Shown piece after piece: positions 1-7,257 of a stretch of 64,000 bases of DNA. The position numbers were made by a program, and so were the translations under genes. The notes under the pieces were generated by a model. That model made no database searches. It saw nothing but the letters and a program-made list of their open reading frames with translations, and had not been told where the DNA came from. The DNA comes from Frigoriflavimonas asaccharolytica. Lineage in GTDB: Bacteria; Bacteroidota; Bacteroidia; Flavobacteriales; Weeksellaceae. The stretch lies in contig NZ_JABSNO010000010.1 in the NCBI RefSeq assembly GCF_013294015.1, positions 1-64,000 of the forward strand, in the 5' to 3' direction. Position 1 is the first letter of the stretch; each line of letters starts with the position of its first letter.

Positions 1-59
1 GCCATTTTAATTGTATTTTTGAATTAATAAAAACAAAGGTAACAAAACAGCGAATCGGG

Positions 60-220
60 AAAAGCTACCGAAGGTTTAGTTCAACAGCGGTTTGCAAAAA
101 TGGCGAAATATGTGGTAAATTCACGTTTATCTTTCGCAAGAAATTTTATCTTAGCCGAAAATAAACGGTCACGAAGTTCGCCACTTCTGCAAGCCGCGAC
201 ACGTCAGGCTGTGAAAAAAC
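60..220. repeat. Inverted copy of an intergenic repeat; no gene in 1-355
   Basis: No credible gene is visible in 1-355. The stretch 60-85 is the inverted complement of 1250-1275 (23 of 26 bases), and 202-220 is the inverted complement of 617-635 (18 of 19 bases). Together they look like one reversed copy of the repeat that flanks the small gene at 680-1192. A near-perfect palindrome (arms GCAGGCTAAT and ATTAGGCTGC) lies at 283-303. The repeat matches are seen directly; their meaning is inference. Confidence 0.55.
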
Positions 221-355
221 TCAATTTTCACCTAATTATTCAATTTAATCAACCTTTTAAACCTCAATAAATGCGTTTTTAAGCAGGCTAATTATTAGGC
301 TGCAATTGATAATGTATTTTTTACATAAGCGAAAACCGGCTTAAAATAAGTCGTT

Positions 356-550
356 TTAATAACAAAAGAAGACATCGCTTTGTAAGGCGACTTCCAGTTC
401 TTTAATTTTGCAATTAAAACCTAATGCTTTTAAATCCATACTCTCCACAAAAGCATCTACAAACCGAACAGGATTATCCTGAGAGATTGGATCTTCTAAA
501 CTCGTAAAAACCATTTGGTTGCGGGCAATTCCAGTGATATGTTGCATCAT
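356..550 (-). pseudogene. Truncated IS1182-family transposase, N-terminus only
   Basis: The 64-residue frame starts MMQHITGIARNQMVF and continues with SLEDPISQDNPVRFVDAF. This is the typical start of IS1182-type (IS4-superfamily, DDE) transposases, which are usually 450-550 residues long. Only about the first 50 residues resemble the family; the frame then runs out, and no catalytic DDE region follows in any frame toward position 1. It is therefore a dead remnant. It lies between two arms of an intergenic repeat, in the same debris zone as an IS91 remnant at 1437-1757. The family call rests on recalled N-terminal motifs. Confidence 0.7.
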
Positions 551-679
551 TAAATATACGAAAATACAAGCGAATTATTCAAATTATTTCCCTATTTTTG
601 AATATAATAAACGAAGGTTTTTTCACAGACTGACGTTATCTGCAAGTTTATCCAAATAAATGTCAAATTTAAAGTAATT

Positions 680-1192
680 ATGAAAAAATTTATTATCGCA
701 ATTATTTGTATTGCAATTGGTTTATGGGTTATCTTAAAAATATTTATGATTTATAATAGTAATAATATTTTAAGTAATCAGGCTATATTCAAAGTCTATA
801 GCAATATGAGCAATAACGAGATTGAAGAATATTTTGGTTTGGAAAAAGACTCTTATGATCCTGCCACCCAAATTTTAGTGTGTGAACTTCCAGTGAATAC
901 AACTGGGTTTAAACCAAGTAAAGTTGATGTGAATTTTGAAGTTACGAATTTAAATTGTAACGAAAAATATTCGGAAGGAAAATATATCAAATATGACAAC
1001 ACAGAGCTTAATGACAATAATACAAAATTGTATATTCTAAAAAAAACAAGTATTCCAACGCAAATGTTTAATGAAAATCTTGGCGGAAAATCTATTATAA
1101 GTTCAAAAACTGTAAAAATAAGTTACAAAACAGGAAAAATAAATAATATCATTATTTCTAAAGATGGCATTTATGATTTTTGTGAACAATAA
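680..1192 (+). CDS. Small membrane-anchored or exported protein, unknown function
   Basis: This 170-residue protein has one hydrophobic segment at residues 3-24, starting MKKFIIAIICIAIG. It is probably a signal anchor or uncleaved signal peptide, since no clear cleavage site follows. The rest is polar and Asn/Lys-rich with no recognised domain. The gene stands alone: repeats containing GTTATC lie upstream at 635-640 and downstream at 1301-1306, and a rho-independent terminator follows at 1331-1359. This single-gene unit between structured repeats resembles a gene cassette, but no integrase is visible. Solitary genes of this kind in Bacteroidetes are sometimes lipoproteins or immunity proteins; nothing here decides that. 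Confidence 0.65.
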   Translation: MKKFIIAIICIAIGLWVILKIFMIYNSNNILSNQAIFKVYSNMSNNEIEEYFGLEKDSYDPATQILVCELPVNTTGFKPSKVDVNFEVTNLNCNEKYSEGKYIKYDNTELNDNNTKLYILKKTSIPTQMFNENLGGKSIISSKTVKISYKTGKINNIIISKDGIYDFCEQ

Positions 1193-1200
1193 AACCAGCA

Positions 1201-1306
1201 GATAATAACTAAGCTTTCGTTTTGTCTGAAAGACAAGAAATGAAAGCCCGTTGAACGGAACCTTCGGTGGCTTTTCAGCAGTATTTTGGCAGTCTATGGA
1301 GTTATC
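1201..1306. repeat. Structured palindromic element after the 680-1192 gene
   Basis: The element begins GATAATAACT (1201-1210) and ends AGTTATC (1300-1306), so its ends are imperfect inverted complements. Inside, the arms at 1213-1226 and 1232-1247 form a hairpin with loop TGAAA. Next comes the near-palindrome CCGTTGAACGG (1249-1259), then ACCTTCGGT (1260-1268). Positions 1250-1275 match 60-85 inverted. A similar GTTATC box lies at 635-640, before the gene. The layout resembles a recombination site at the end of a cassette, but only the sequence symmetry is observed. Confidence 0.5.
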
Positions 1307-1330
1307 GTTTTTAGAATTTAGATATACGAA

Positions 1331-1359
1331 GCAGTTTTTTAGAAGAACTGCTTTTTTTT
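1331..1359 (+). terminator. Rho-independent terminator
   Basis: Arms GCAGTT (1331-1336) and AACTGC (1346-1351) are followed by eight T residues (1352-1359). It is well placed to end transcription of the small gene at 680-1192, beyond the palindromic element. Confidence 0.65.
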
Positions 1360-1436
1360 GGTTCTGACGTGAGATTTTTTGAAGCTATCACAAGCTTTTT
1401 CTTAGTTTTTAATCATAAAATCCCTTACCCACAAAA

Positions 1437-1757
1437 TTATTTTGCAGACATTGTAGAAAATACGCCAAGGTATCTTTCTGGCGGTCCTTTATTGCCGAAA
1501 ATAGCGAGCGTTACTAGGTTTCCCTCCTTGCAACACCGGCATTTTTTGAGCAATGTTTTGGCTACAAAAACAGGTTTTTCTACTTTTAAACATGCTTGTA
1601 AATCTTGCAATTTGCCACGTTTCCAAGAACTGCTCAAAATCCCGTAATGCCTTATTCTTACAAATCTTTTGGGCAAAATATGCATAGAAAAACGGCGGAT
1701 AAATTCTACATTCGACAAAGTCATTTCCTTCTTTTCGCCACCTTTTCGGTAATACAA
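1437..1757 (-). pseudogene. IS91-family transposase remnant, C-terminal about 105 residues
   Basis: The frame contains MTLSNVEFIRRFSMHILPK followed by RFVRIRHYGIL. This is the signature of the C-terminal part of IS91/IS801-type Y2 transposases (rolling-circle transposition), normally about 370-400 residues. The HUH and tyrosine catalytic part is absent. The frame stays open on the minus strand to a stop at 1782-1784, so transposase-derived sequence may extend slightly past 1757, into the 5' end of the Crp/Fnr gene that starts at 1761 on the other strand. It is a dead fragment. Confidence 0.8.
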
Positions 1758-1760
1758 TAA

Positions 1761-2318
1761 TTGATATTTAACAATCCCATTTTATCTGATCAAACCTCTT
1801 TAAATTTCTCTGAAGATTTTAGAAAATTAATGACTTTTCAGAAATTGCCCAGCAAACATCTATTGCACTGCGAAGGAGCAGTTTGCGATCATTTTTATAT
1901 ACTTCACAAAGGATTGGCAAGAGCATATTATTATAAAGATAATAAAGATATTACCGCTCATTTTCCAATAGAAAACACAACTATAACAGCGATTGACAGT
2001 TTCATTCAAAGAAAAAAAAGTCGGTATAATATTGAGTTATTAGAAGATACTTCTTTGTCTTACATTCAATACGAAGATTGGAAGAAATTGTTAGAAGATA
2101 AGCCGCATTACGAAAAATATGCCCGTATTTTTTTAGAAAATATTTATATTGATATTGCAGAGCGTATTGAAGATTTACTTTTTCATTCTGCAAAAGAACG
2201 GTATGAAAAATTACTATATAAATTTCCTAACCTTCAACAAAGAGTAAAACTCGGCCATATTGCTTCATATATAGGTATTACACAAGAAATATTAAGTAGA
2301 ATACGAGCGGAAAAATAA
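1761..2318 (+). CDS. Crp/Fnr-family transcriptional regulator, possibly with altered N-terminus
   Basis: This 185-residue protein has a cNMP-binding-like beta-roll (about residues 25-115, with the conserved stretch LHKGLARAYYYKD) and a C-terminal region ending LGHIASYIGITQEILSRIR, typical of Bacteroidetes Crp-like regulators. No Fe-S cysteine cluster is seen. The only possible start is TTG at 1761, directly after an in-frame TAA at 1758-1760, and this spot borders an IS91 remnant, so the native start may have been replaced; by comparison with its paralogue at 5819 only a few residues would be missing. The downstream amidase promoter carries an FNR-like box, so this regulator probably controls it (inference). 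Confidence 0.85.
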   Translation: MIFNNPILSDQTSLNFSEDFRKLMTFQKLPSKHLLHCEGAVCDHFYILHKGLARAYYYKDNKDITAHFPIENTTITAIDSFIQRKKSRYNIELLEDTSLSYIQYEDWKKLLEDKPHYEKYARIFLENIYIDIAERIEDLLFHSAKERYEKLLYKFPNLQQRVKLGHIASYIGITQEILSRIRAEK

Positions 2319-2326
2319 AATACGAT

Positions 2327-2372
2327 TTTGATATTTATCAAAGAGAAATAAGCTTAGTCTACAGTAACTTTG
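2327..2372 (+). promoter_or_regulatory. FNR-box-like operator and -7 element for the amidase gene
   Basis: TTTGAT, four bases, ATCAAA (2327-2342) is a perfect palindrome containing the E. coli FNR consensus TTGAT-N4-ATCAA. A Bacteroidetes -7 element TAACTTTG lies at 2365-2372. The operator centre (2334.5) is 37.5 bp upstream of the end of the -7 box, so about 41-43 bp upstream of the expected transcription start. That is the class II activator position. No -33 TTG is seen, which fits an activator-dependent promoter. Confidence 0.6.
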
Positions 2373-2383
2373 AAAAAAAAATA

Positions 2384-3832
2384 ATGGAAGATATCGTATT
2401 CGAAAGTGCAACAGAAATCGTAAAGAAAATAAAAAATAAAAAAATAACAGTAGTAGAAACTGTAACCAGTTTTTTAAATCAGATTGAAAAATATAAACCT
2501 AAGATCAATGCAGTTGTAGATTTAAGGGAAAAAGAAGAAATTCTAGAAGAAGCAAGAGCAAAAGATTTAGCTATTGAAAATGGGCTAGAACTGGGGTTAC
2601 TGCATGGTTTACCATTAACCATAAAAGATAGATTTCTAGTAAAAGGATTAAAAAACTCTAATGGAGATCCTTTTTTAAGAAATTATATTGCCACAGAAGA
2701 TGCAGAATTGGTTAAAAGATTAAAAGATGTGGGTGCTATTATTATTGGTAAAACCAATACTGCGCTTTATTGTATAGATTGGCAAAGCACCAACTTTTGG
2801 AATGGACAAACCAATAATCCCTACGATATTTCTAGAGTTGCAGGTGGTAGTTCTGGTGGTTCTGCAGCTTCTGTCGCTTCCGGATTTAGTCCATTAGTAT
2901 TAGGAGCTGATGCAGGAGGATCTATCAGAGTTCCTGCTCATTTTAATGGTACTTGTGGTTTGCGTCCATCGGAAAATTTTCTCTCGAATAGAGGTCACCT
3001 CAAAGTTGAAAATAAACCACAAGGACGACGACACATTATCACACCCGGTCCATTGGCAAAAAATGTAACAGACCTTATTTTAATGATGGAAGTTTTAGGC
3101 AATAATACTAAATATGAACTTCCAGAATTGCCACCCATTAAACTAAATGATAGTAAGTGGAACAAAATGTCATTAAATATTGCTTATTCCGAATCCATAA
3201 ATGACACAGATGTTGATGCAGAATATATAGAGTTGTTTAGAGATTTTATAAACAAAATTAAGAAAGAAAATCATTCTTTACGTGTTGACCATCCAAAATA
3301 TGACGAACAAAAAGCCTATGTAGAATGCAGTAAAATCATTGGATTTGAAATAGGAATAAACAATCCCAAAGTACCGTTGCTCGCAAGTTTTATGTTTGCA
3401 TTTATTGGTATAAAATACAAAGACTATTTGTGGGCAAAAGGAATGGCTCTCGGACAGCGTCTCTCCAACATCAATTATGCAAAAGCAATAGATTATAAAG
3501 ATCAATTTTCTGAAATTTATAATTCTTTTTTAACAATTTATGATATTTGGATTACACCTGTTTGTTCATTTGAAGCCTATAAACATCAATCTGCAGGAAG
3601 ACCTTTTTTAGTTAATAATAAAAAAGTAGATTACACAAAAGCTATAGCTTCTTTTACTTTTACGACTGCATTTTCAGGTCATCCAATTGTTGTAATTCCT
3701 ATTGCAAAAAAGAAAAACGGAATGCCAGTCGGAATTCAAATTCATTCCAAAAAATGGACTGATAAAAAGTTGCTAGAAATCGCTCATCATTTTGAAAAAT
3801 TTACTGATGGATTTGAAAAACCAGAATTATAA
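2384..3832 (+). CDS. Amidase signature (AS) family hydrolase
   Basis: This 482-residue protein of normal AS-family length hydrolyses an amide bond; the substrate cannot be told from sequence. The Ser-cisSer-Lys triad is present with canonical spacing: Lys81 in LTIKDRF, Ser156 in AGGSSGGS and nucleophile Ser180 in ADAGGSIRVPA. These match the 75- and 24-residue spacings in fatty acid amide hydrolase. It resembles GatA, but no gatB or gatC is nearby and the C-terminal part is divergent, so a stand-alone amidase is more likely. There is no signal peptide, so it is cytoplasmic. It sits 65 bp behind a Crp/Fnr gene, with its own FNR-like box and -7 element in the gap. Confidence 0.85.
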   Translation: MEDIVFESATEIVKKIKNKKITVVETVTSFLNQIEKYKPKINAVVDLREKEEILEEARAKDLAIENGLELGLLHGLPLTIKDRFLVKGLKNSNGDPFLRNYIATEDAELVKRLKDVGAIIIGKTNTALYCIDWQSTNFWNGQTNNPYDISRVAGGSSGGSAASVASGFSPLVLGADAGGSIRVPAHFNGTCGLRPSENFLSNRGHLKVENKPQGRRHIITPGPLAKNVTDLILMMEVLGNNTKYELPELPPIKLNDSKWNKMSLNIAYSESINDTDVDAEYIELFRDFINKIKKENHSLRVDHPKYDEQKAYVECSKIIGFEIGINNPKVPLLASFMFAFIGIKYKDYLWAKGMALGQRLSNINYAKAIDYKDQFSEIYNSFLTIYDIWITPVCSFEAYKHQSAGRPFLVNNKKVDYTKAIASFTFTTAFSGHPIVVIPIAKKKNGMPVGIQIHSKKWTDKKLLEIAHHFEKFTDGFEKPEL

Positions 3833-3911
3833 TATACAAACAAGAGCAATAACAAAGAATGATTGCAAATAAATCCGATTGATAAGCTCACATTTTTGTA
3901 GAAATTTAATA

Positions 3912-3933
3912 TTGACCGAAAAATTTCGGTCAA
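3912..3933. repeat. Perfect inverted repeat between amidase and HxlR genes
   Basis: TTGACCGAAA and TTTCGGTCAA are separated by two A residues, a 22-bp near-perfect palindrome. It lies between convergent genes, so it may form a bidirectional stem, but no T tract follows and termination is uncertain. Nothing else is recognisable in 3833-4001. Confidence 0.5.
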
Positions 3934-4001
3934 CGAGTTCGCGCCTAATTTAAATTGCCAATATTCCACGAAAATTTATAAAAAATAGCACGCAAAACTA
4001 T

Positions 4002-4313
4002 TTATTTATCCATTTGATGCAAACCCCAATCATCTAAACTTCTTAAAATATTTTCTAGAGATTTGCCTTTGCTGCTAAGTTTGTATTCTACTTTTGGCGG
4101 TACCACAGGGAAAACTTCTCTTACAATAAGCCCATCTTTCTCTAATTCTCTTACGGTCTGCGTAAACATTTTATTAGAAATATTAAAAATTTTCTTTTGT
4201 AATTCGCCAGATCGTAATTCCCCTTCTAATAAATGAAATAAAATTAATGGTTTCCACTTCGTTCCTATTAATCCCATAGCGTAATTCAACGGACAGATGA
4301 TTTCTTTTTCCAA
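4002..4313 (-). CDS. HxlR-family transcriptional regulator
   Basis: This 103-residue winged-helix regulator starts EKEIICPLNYAMGLIGTKWK, with the family's conserved Cys-Pro near the N-terminus and the GTKW/RELEKDGLI elements of the HTH and wing. HxlR proteins bind DNA as dimers and often respond to aldehydes, quinones or redox stress through the N-terminal cysteine. The start is TTG at 4311-4313; no in-frame ATG lies upstream. It is divergent from the VOC-family gene at 4435, with a shared 121-bp intergenic region, so it probably controls that gene. The family call is firm; the target is inference. Confidence 0.9.
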   Translation of the reverse strand: MEKEIICPLNYAMGLIGTKWKPLILFHLLEGELRSGELQKKIFNISNKMFTQTVRELEKDGLIVREVFPVVPPKVEYKLSSKGKSLENILRSLDDWGLHQMDK

Positions 4314-4385
4314 ATTTTTATACTTAAATAATTATTAATCAGTATTTTACTCTTTTTAGTAACTATAATACTTTTCGGTAAGTTA

Positions 4386-4416
4386 TTGCCAATTATGCAA
4401 ATATAGAATATTTTTG
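4386..4416 (+). promoter_or_regulatory. Promoter of the VOC-family gene
   Basis: TTG at 4386-4388 and TATTTTTG at 4409-4416 are separated by 20 bp, matching the Bacteroidetes TTG-N17-23-TAnnTTTG promoter. The predicted transcription start (about 4422) lies after the TTG codon at 4414 and before ATG 4435, so it decides the start codon. The short symmetric element ACTT-N6-AAGT just upstream could be an HxlR site (weak). Confidence 0.6.
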
Positions 4417-4434
4417 CAATCTAAATTATTAAAT

Positions 4435-4947
4435 ATGAAAAGAGATAAAAATTATCCAAAATCATTTTCGCATGTTGGAATTACTGTTCCGAATATTAAG
4501 GAAGCAGTGAAATTCTATTCAGAAGTGATGGGATGGTACGTCATTATGGAACCATCTACAGTGAAAAAAGAAACTGAAACCGCCATTGGAAAAATGTGCA
4601 TTGATGTGTTTGGGGAAGATTGGACGGAATTTGAAATTGCGCATTTAGCCACATCAGACGGAATTGGAGTTGAGTTGTTTTGCTTTCCAAATGGTGTAAA
4701 AGAAGCGCCAGAATTCAACCCTTTCAATACTGGTCTTTTCCATTTCTGTGTGCAAGATCCTAATATTGAAGAGTTAATAGAGAAAATTGTGCAATATGGA
4801 GGAAAGCAAAGAATGCCAATTAGAGAATATTATCCAAATGATAAGCCTTTCAAAATGTGCTATGTAGAAGATCCATTCGGAATTGTTTTTGAAATCTATA
4901 CGCATAGTTATGAATTAACGTATTCTTCTGGAGCCTATTCTAAATAA
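4435..4947 (+). CDS. VOC-family (glyoxalase/dioxygenase fold) protein
   Basis: This 170-residue protein has the vicinal-oxygen-chelate fold. It starts with FSHVGITVPNIKEAVKFYSE, has a second half at GLFHFCVQDP, and ends with YVEDPFGIVFEIY. Likely metal ligands are the His in SHVGI, the Glu in IGVELFCF, the His in GLFHFC and the Glu in VFEIY, so the metal site appears complete. VOC proteins include glyoxalase I, fosfomycin-resistance enzymes and dioxygenases; the substrate is not evident. ATG 4435 is chosen over TTG 4414 because the promoter box overlaps the latter. It is divergent from an HxlR regulator, which suggests inducible detoxification. Confidence 0.82.
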   Translation: MKRDKNYPKSFSHVGITVPNIKEAVKFYSEVMGWYVIMEPSTVKKETETAIGKMCIDVFGEDWTEFEIAHLATSDGIGVELFCFPNGVKEAPEFNPFNTGLFHFCVQDPNIEELIEKIVQYGGKQRMPIREYYPNDKPFKMCYVEDPFGIVFEIYTHSYELTYSSGAYSK

Positions 4948-5084
4948 ATTTTGAGTGTTGGTATTTTTAATTAAATCTTATTTTACAACATCAATATTTT
5001 GCCATGAAATTAGATTTCCTATTTAAAAACTACAGCTTAAAAGTAAAATTTATCTTAACTATTTTTTTAAAATTGGTTAATTTA

Positions 5085-5128
5085 TTGACTTAGGTCAAAC
5101 AATTTAAAAATAGTTAAGATTAGTTTTG
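5085..5128 (+). promoter_or_regulatory. Crp/Fnr-type operator and -7 element for the ribB operon
   Basis: TTGAC-TTAG-GTCAA (5085-5098) is a perfect 5-4-5 palindrome close to the FNR box. TAGTTTTG at 5121-5128 is a -7 element. The operator centre (5091.5) lies 36.5 bp upstream of the end of the -7 box, nearly the same geometry as at 2327-2372 and consistent with a class II activator site. The operon itself encodes a Crp/Fnr protein, so autoregulation is plausible. No FMN-riboswitch-like structure is apparent in 4948-5155. Confidence 0.6.
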
Positions 5129-5155
5129 CAGTAGAAAATTTAAATAAAATTAGAA

Positions 5156-5818
5156 ATGGTAGCTACAGAATTAGAAAGAGTGCAAACAATAGATCTCGAA
5201 AGTAAAAAACGTCTAGAAAAGGCTTTGCTGCATCTTCAAAATGGGAAAGGAATTATTTTGATGGACGATGAAGACAGAGAAAACGAAGGCGATCTGATCT
5301 ATTCTGCACACAATATGACCAATAATCAAATGGCTTTGATGATTCGAAAATGCAGTGGTATTGTATGTTTGTGTTTAAGCAATGAAAAAGCGGATATTCT
5401 AGAATTACCGTATATGGTACAAGAAAATACGAGCAGTTTTCAAACGCCTTTTACTGTCACAATTGAAGCAAAAAATGGGGTGACTACAGGAATTTCTGCA
5501 AAAGATAGATTAACAACCATTCAAACTGCAATTCGTGCAAATGCCACGAGTTCGGATTTATCTCGTCCTGGTCATATATTTCCTTTAAGAGCTAATAACA
5601 ACGGCGTTTTAGAAAGAAAAGGACATACGGAAGGCAGTGTAGATTTAATGAAATTAGCAGGTTTGCCATCAGAAGCTGTGCTTTGTGAAGTGATGAATGA
5701 CGATGGGACAATGGCAAATATGGACACCATTATTCAATTTGCCAATGAGCACGATTTGGTCGTTTTAAGCATACAAGATATTATTCATTATCGTAAATTT
5801 GTGAGAGACTTTAACTAA
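5156..5818 (+). CDS. ribB: 3,4-dihydroxy-2-butanone 4-phosphate synthase
   Basis: This enzyme converts ribulose 5-phosphate to 3,4-dihydroxy-2-butanone 4-phosphate plus formate in riboflavin synthesis. The 220-residue length matches monofunctional RibB (E. coli 217), with no fused GTP cyclohydrolase II. Signature elements are [18 protein letters not shown] (acidic active-site loop), [26 protein letters not shown] and [13 protein letters not shown]. The next gene, a Crp/Fnr regulator, starts immediately after its stop (TAAATG), so the two are co-transcribed. Most Flavobacteriia carry a bifunctional ribBA elsewhere; a separate ribB under a Crp/Fnr-type box suggests a conditionally induced second copy (inference). 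Confidence 0.95.
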   Translation: MVATELERVQTIDLESKKRLEKALLHLQNGKGIILMDDEDRENEGDLIYSAHNMTNNQMALMIRKCSGIVCLCLSNEKADILELPYMVQENTSSFQTPFTVTIEAKNGVTTGISAKDRLTTIQTAIRANATSSDLSRPGHIFPLRANNNGVLERKGHTEGSVDLMKLAGLPSEAVLCEVMNDDGTMANMDTIIQFANEHDLVVLSIQDIIHYRKFVRDFN

Positions 5819-6394
5819 ATGACAAATCATATTGAACTCACTAATTTTATTAAAAAAAATATCAACATTAAAGAGGAAGATTTAGCGATTGTTTTGTCTT
5901 ATTTTAAAGAAATAAAGAAGGCCAAGAATGAAATCTTATTGGCGAATGGAAAAAACAGCCAAGTGAGTTTTTTTGTAAAGAAAGGATGTTTAAGATTGTT
6001 TTATATCGATGAAAATGGGAAGGATATTACCAGATATATTGCATTTGAAAATCAATTTGCGACAGAATTGGTAAGTTTTATTACGAATCAACCTGCACAA
6101 GAAACAATTCAAGTGATAGAAAATAGTGAACTTTTATACATCAGTCACGAAGATTTCAGACATTTGATGCAGACCATTCCTGCGTGGAAAGATTTTTACA
6201 ATATTTATCTAGAAAAAGCCTACGTGAATAATTCTAAAAGGTTGATTTCCTTTACAACCTTAGATGCAGCCGAACGTTACAAGCAATTGTTTAAAATAAA
6301 TCCACACATTGTAAAGCGTTTGCCAAACAAAATCGTAGCTTCCTATATTAATATATCACAAGAAACTTTAAGCAGGCTAAAATCTAAAATTTAA
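5819..6394 (+). CDS. Crp/Fnr-family transcriptional regulator
   Basis: This 191-residue regulator has a cNMP-binding-like domain (about residues 25-120, with FFVKKGCLRLFYIDENGKDI) and a C-terminal end KIVASYINISQETLSRLKS that fits the HTH recognition helix. It is a distant paralogue of the regulator at 1761. No cysteine cluster for an Fe-S centre is visible, so oxygen sensing like that of E. coli FNR is unlikely. ATG 5819 follows the ribB stop without a gap, and a secreted-protein gene follows after 21 bp, making a three-gene operon. The operon promoter carries a Crp/Fnr-type palindrome at 5085-5098, so it may regulate itself. Confidence 0.9.
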   Translation: MTNHIELTNFIKKNINIKEEDLAIVLSYFKEIKKAKNEILLANGKNSQVSFFVKKGCLRLFYIDENGKDITRYIAFENQFATELVSFITNQPAQETIQVIENSELLYISHEDFRHLMQTIPAWKDFYNIYLEKAYVNNSKRLISFTTLDAAERYKQLFKINPHIVKRLPNKIVASYINISQETLSRLKSKI

Positions 6395-6415
6395 TACTAA
6401 AAATAAACCTACACT

Positions 6416-6820
6416 ATGAAAAATTTACTTCTACTCGCACTATTATTTTTAAGCTGCACCGCGTATTCGCAATCTAATGCTGCAAAATCAGGCGCTGAAA
6501 ATAAAGATGATAAGATACTTTTGACCATTTTTTTAAAACATGATCAAACTATGAATGTAGATGAGATTGAAAAAATAAAAGTAGAGCAAGGATTTTATGA
6601 AAATTTTCCACCAGAAGGAACATCCGTTGTTAATTGGTTTGTGGTAATGGGAATTGGTCAGATGGTTGTATTGGAACTTCCAGCATCAAAATTGAGAGCT
6701 GTGAATTTGGCACTTGAAAAAACGGCTTGGAAAGCTTTTAAAACAGAATTTTATCCAACATACAATCTCTATCCTTTCATAGAAGGCAAAATAAAAAATA
6801 AATCAAAAGTTGTTTATTAG
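6416..6820 (+). CDS. Small exported protein of unknown function
   Basis: This 134-residue protein has a signal peptide (hydrophobic residues 4-18, ending SCTAYSQ). The Cys at about 14 could make it a lipoprotein, but SPase I cleavage after YSQ is the simpler reading. The mature part begins KILLTIFLKHDQTMNVDEI and contains a hydrophobic strand VVNWFVVMGIGQMVVLELP. The beta-alpha pattern resembles a dimeric alpha/beta-barrel fold such as that of muconolactone-isomerase-like proteins, which is only a suggestion. It is the third gene of the ribB-crp operon (21-bp gap), so it is probably induced with them. Confidence 0.75.
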   Translation: MKNLLLLALLFLSCTAYSQSNAAKSGAENKDDKILLTIFLKHDQTMNVDEIEKIKVEQGFYENFPPEGTSVVNWFVVMGIGQMVVLELPASKLRAVNLALEKTAWKAFKTEFYPTYNLYPFIEGKIKNKSKVVY

Positions 6821-7157
6821 AGTTTTAAGAAAATTTTAGAAATTGTCGGTTACGAATTGTACAAGTTTTTGAAGTTGGTTATTCTATGTTTAATTTAATC
6901 TTAACGTTAAAATATAACGTGAAAAATACAAATAGTAGAACATCTTCCAATATTTATTGTGGTTAAAATTGGGCTTACAAAATTCCTCATCAAACTTGCA
7001 TCAGATAATTATTAAAGCTATAAATTGAGGTTAAATTAATTAAAATAACTAAAAAAAGGTTGCAGTAATTGACTAAAGATTGATAGGAAGTACCTTTTCT
7101 TGTCTAGAAGTAATTTATGCCCACAAAAAATGTTCTTTAGGTATATTAATGAAGAAT

Positions 7158-7240
7158 TGTAAAGCTAGACTTTACATCTCACAATTAGATTAAATAAAAT
7201 AGTTTCTAAAAAATAAGCACCGAAAGAGCGCGGTGCTTTT
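7158..7240. terminator. Gap 6821-7257: stem and bidirectional terminator
   Basis: The 437-bp gap 6821-7257 holds no gene I can support. TGTAAAG (7158-7164) and CTTTACA (7170-7176) make a 7-bp stem. AAGCACCG (7215-7222) and CGGTGCTTTT (7231-7240) form a strong terminator that can serve the minus-strand gene ending at 7258 and transcripts arriving from the left. Confidence 0.6.
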
Positions 7241-7257
7241 TGTTAAGTAGTAAAATT

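Noticed and set aside
635..1306. True integron attC site
   Set aside because: The GTTATC boxes do not match the GTTRRRY core well and no integrase gene is in the window, so it is reported only as cassette-like.
1369..1647. Plus-strand frame of 92 codons
   Set aside because: It is the antisense shadow of the IS91 transposase remnant, whose minus-strand reading matches a known family.
2384..3832. GatA subunit of the tRNA amidotransferase
   Set aside because: No gatB or gatC nearby, its own regulated promoter and a divergent C-terminus favour a stand-alone amidase.
4948..5155. FMN riboswitch upstream of ribB
   Set aside because: The region is too short and AT-rich and shows none of the conserved FMN-element blocks; a Crp/Fnr-type box and -7 element explain it better.
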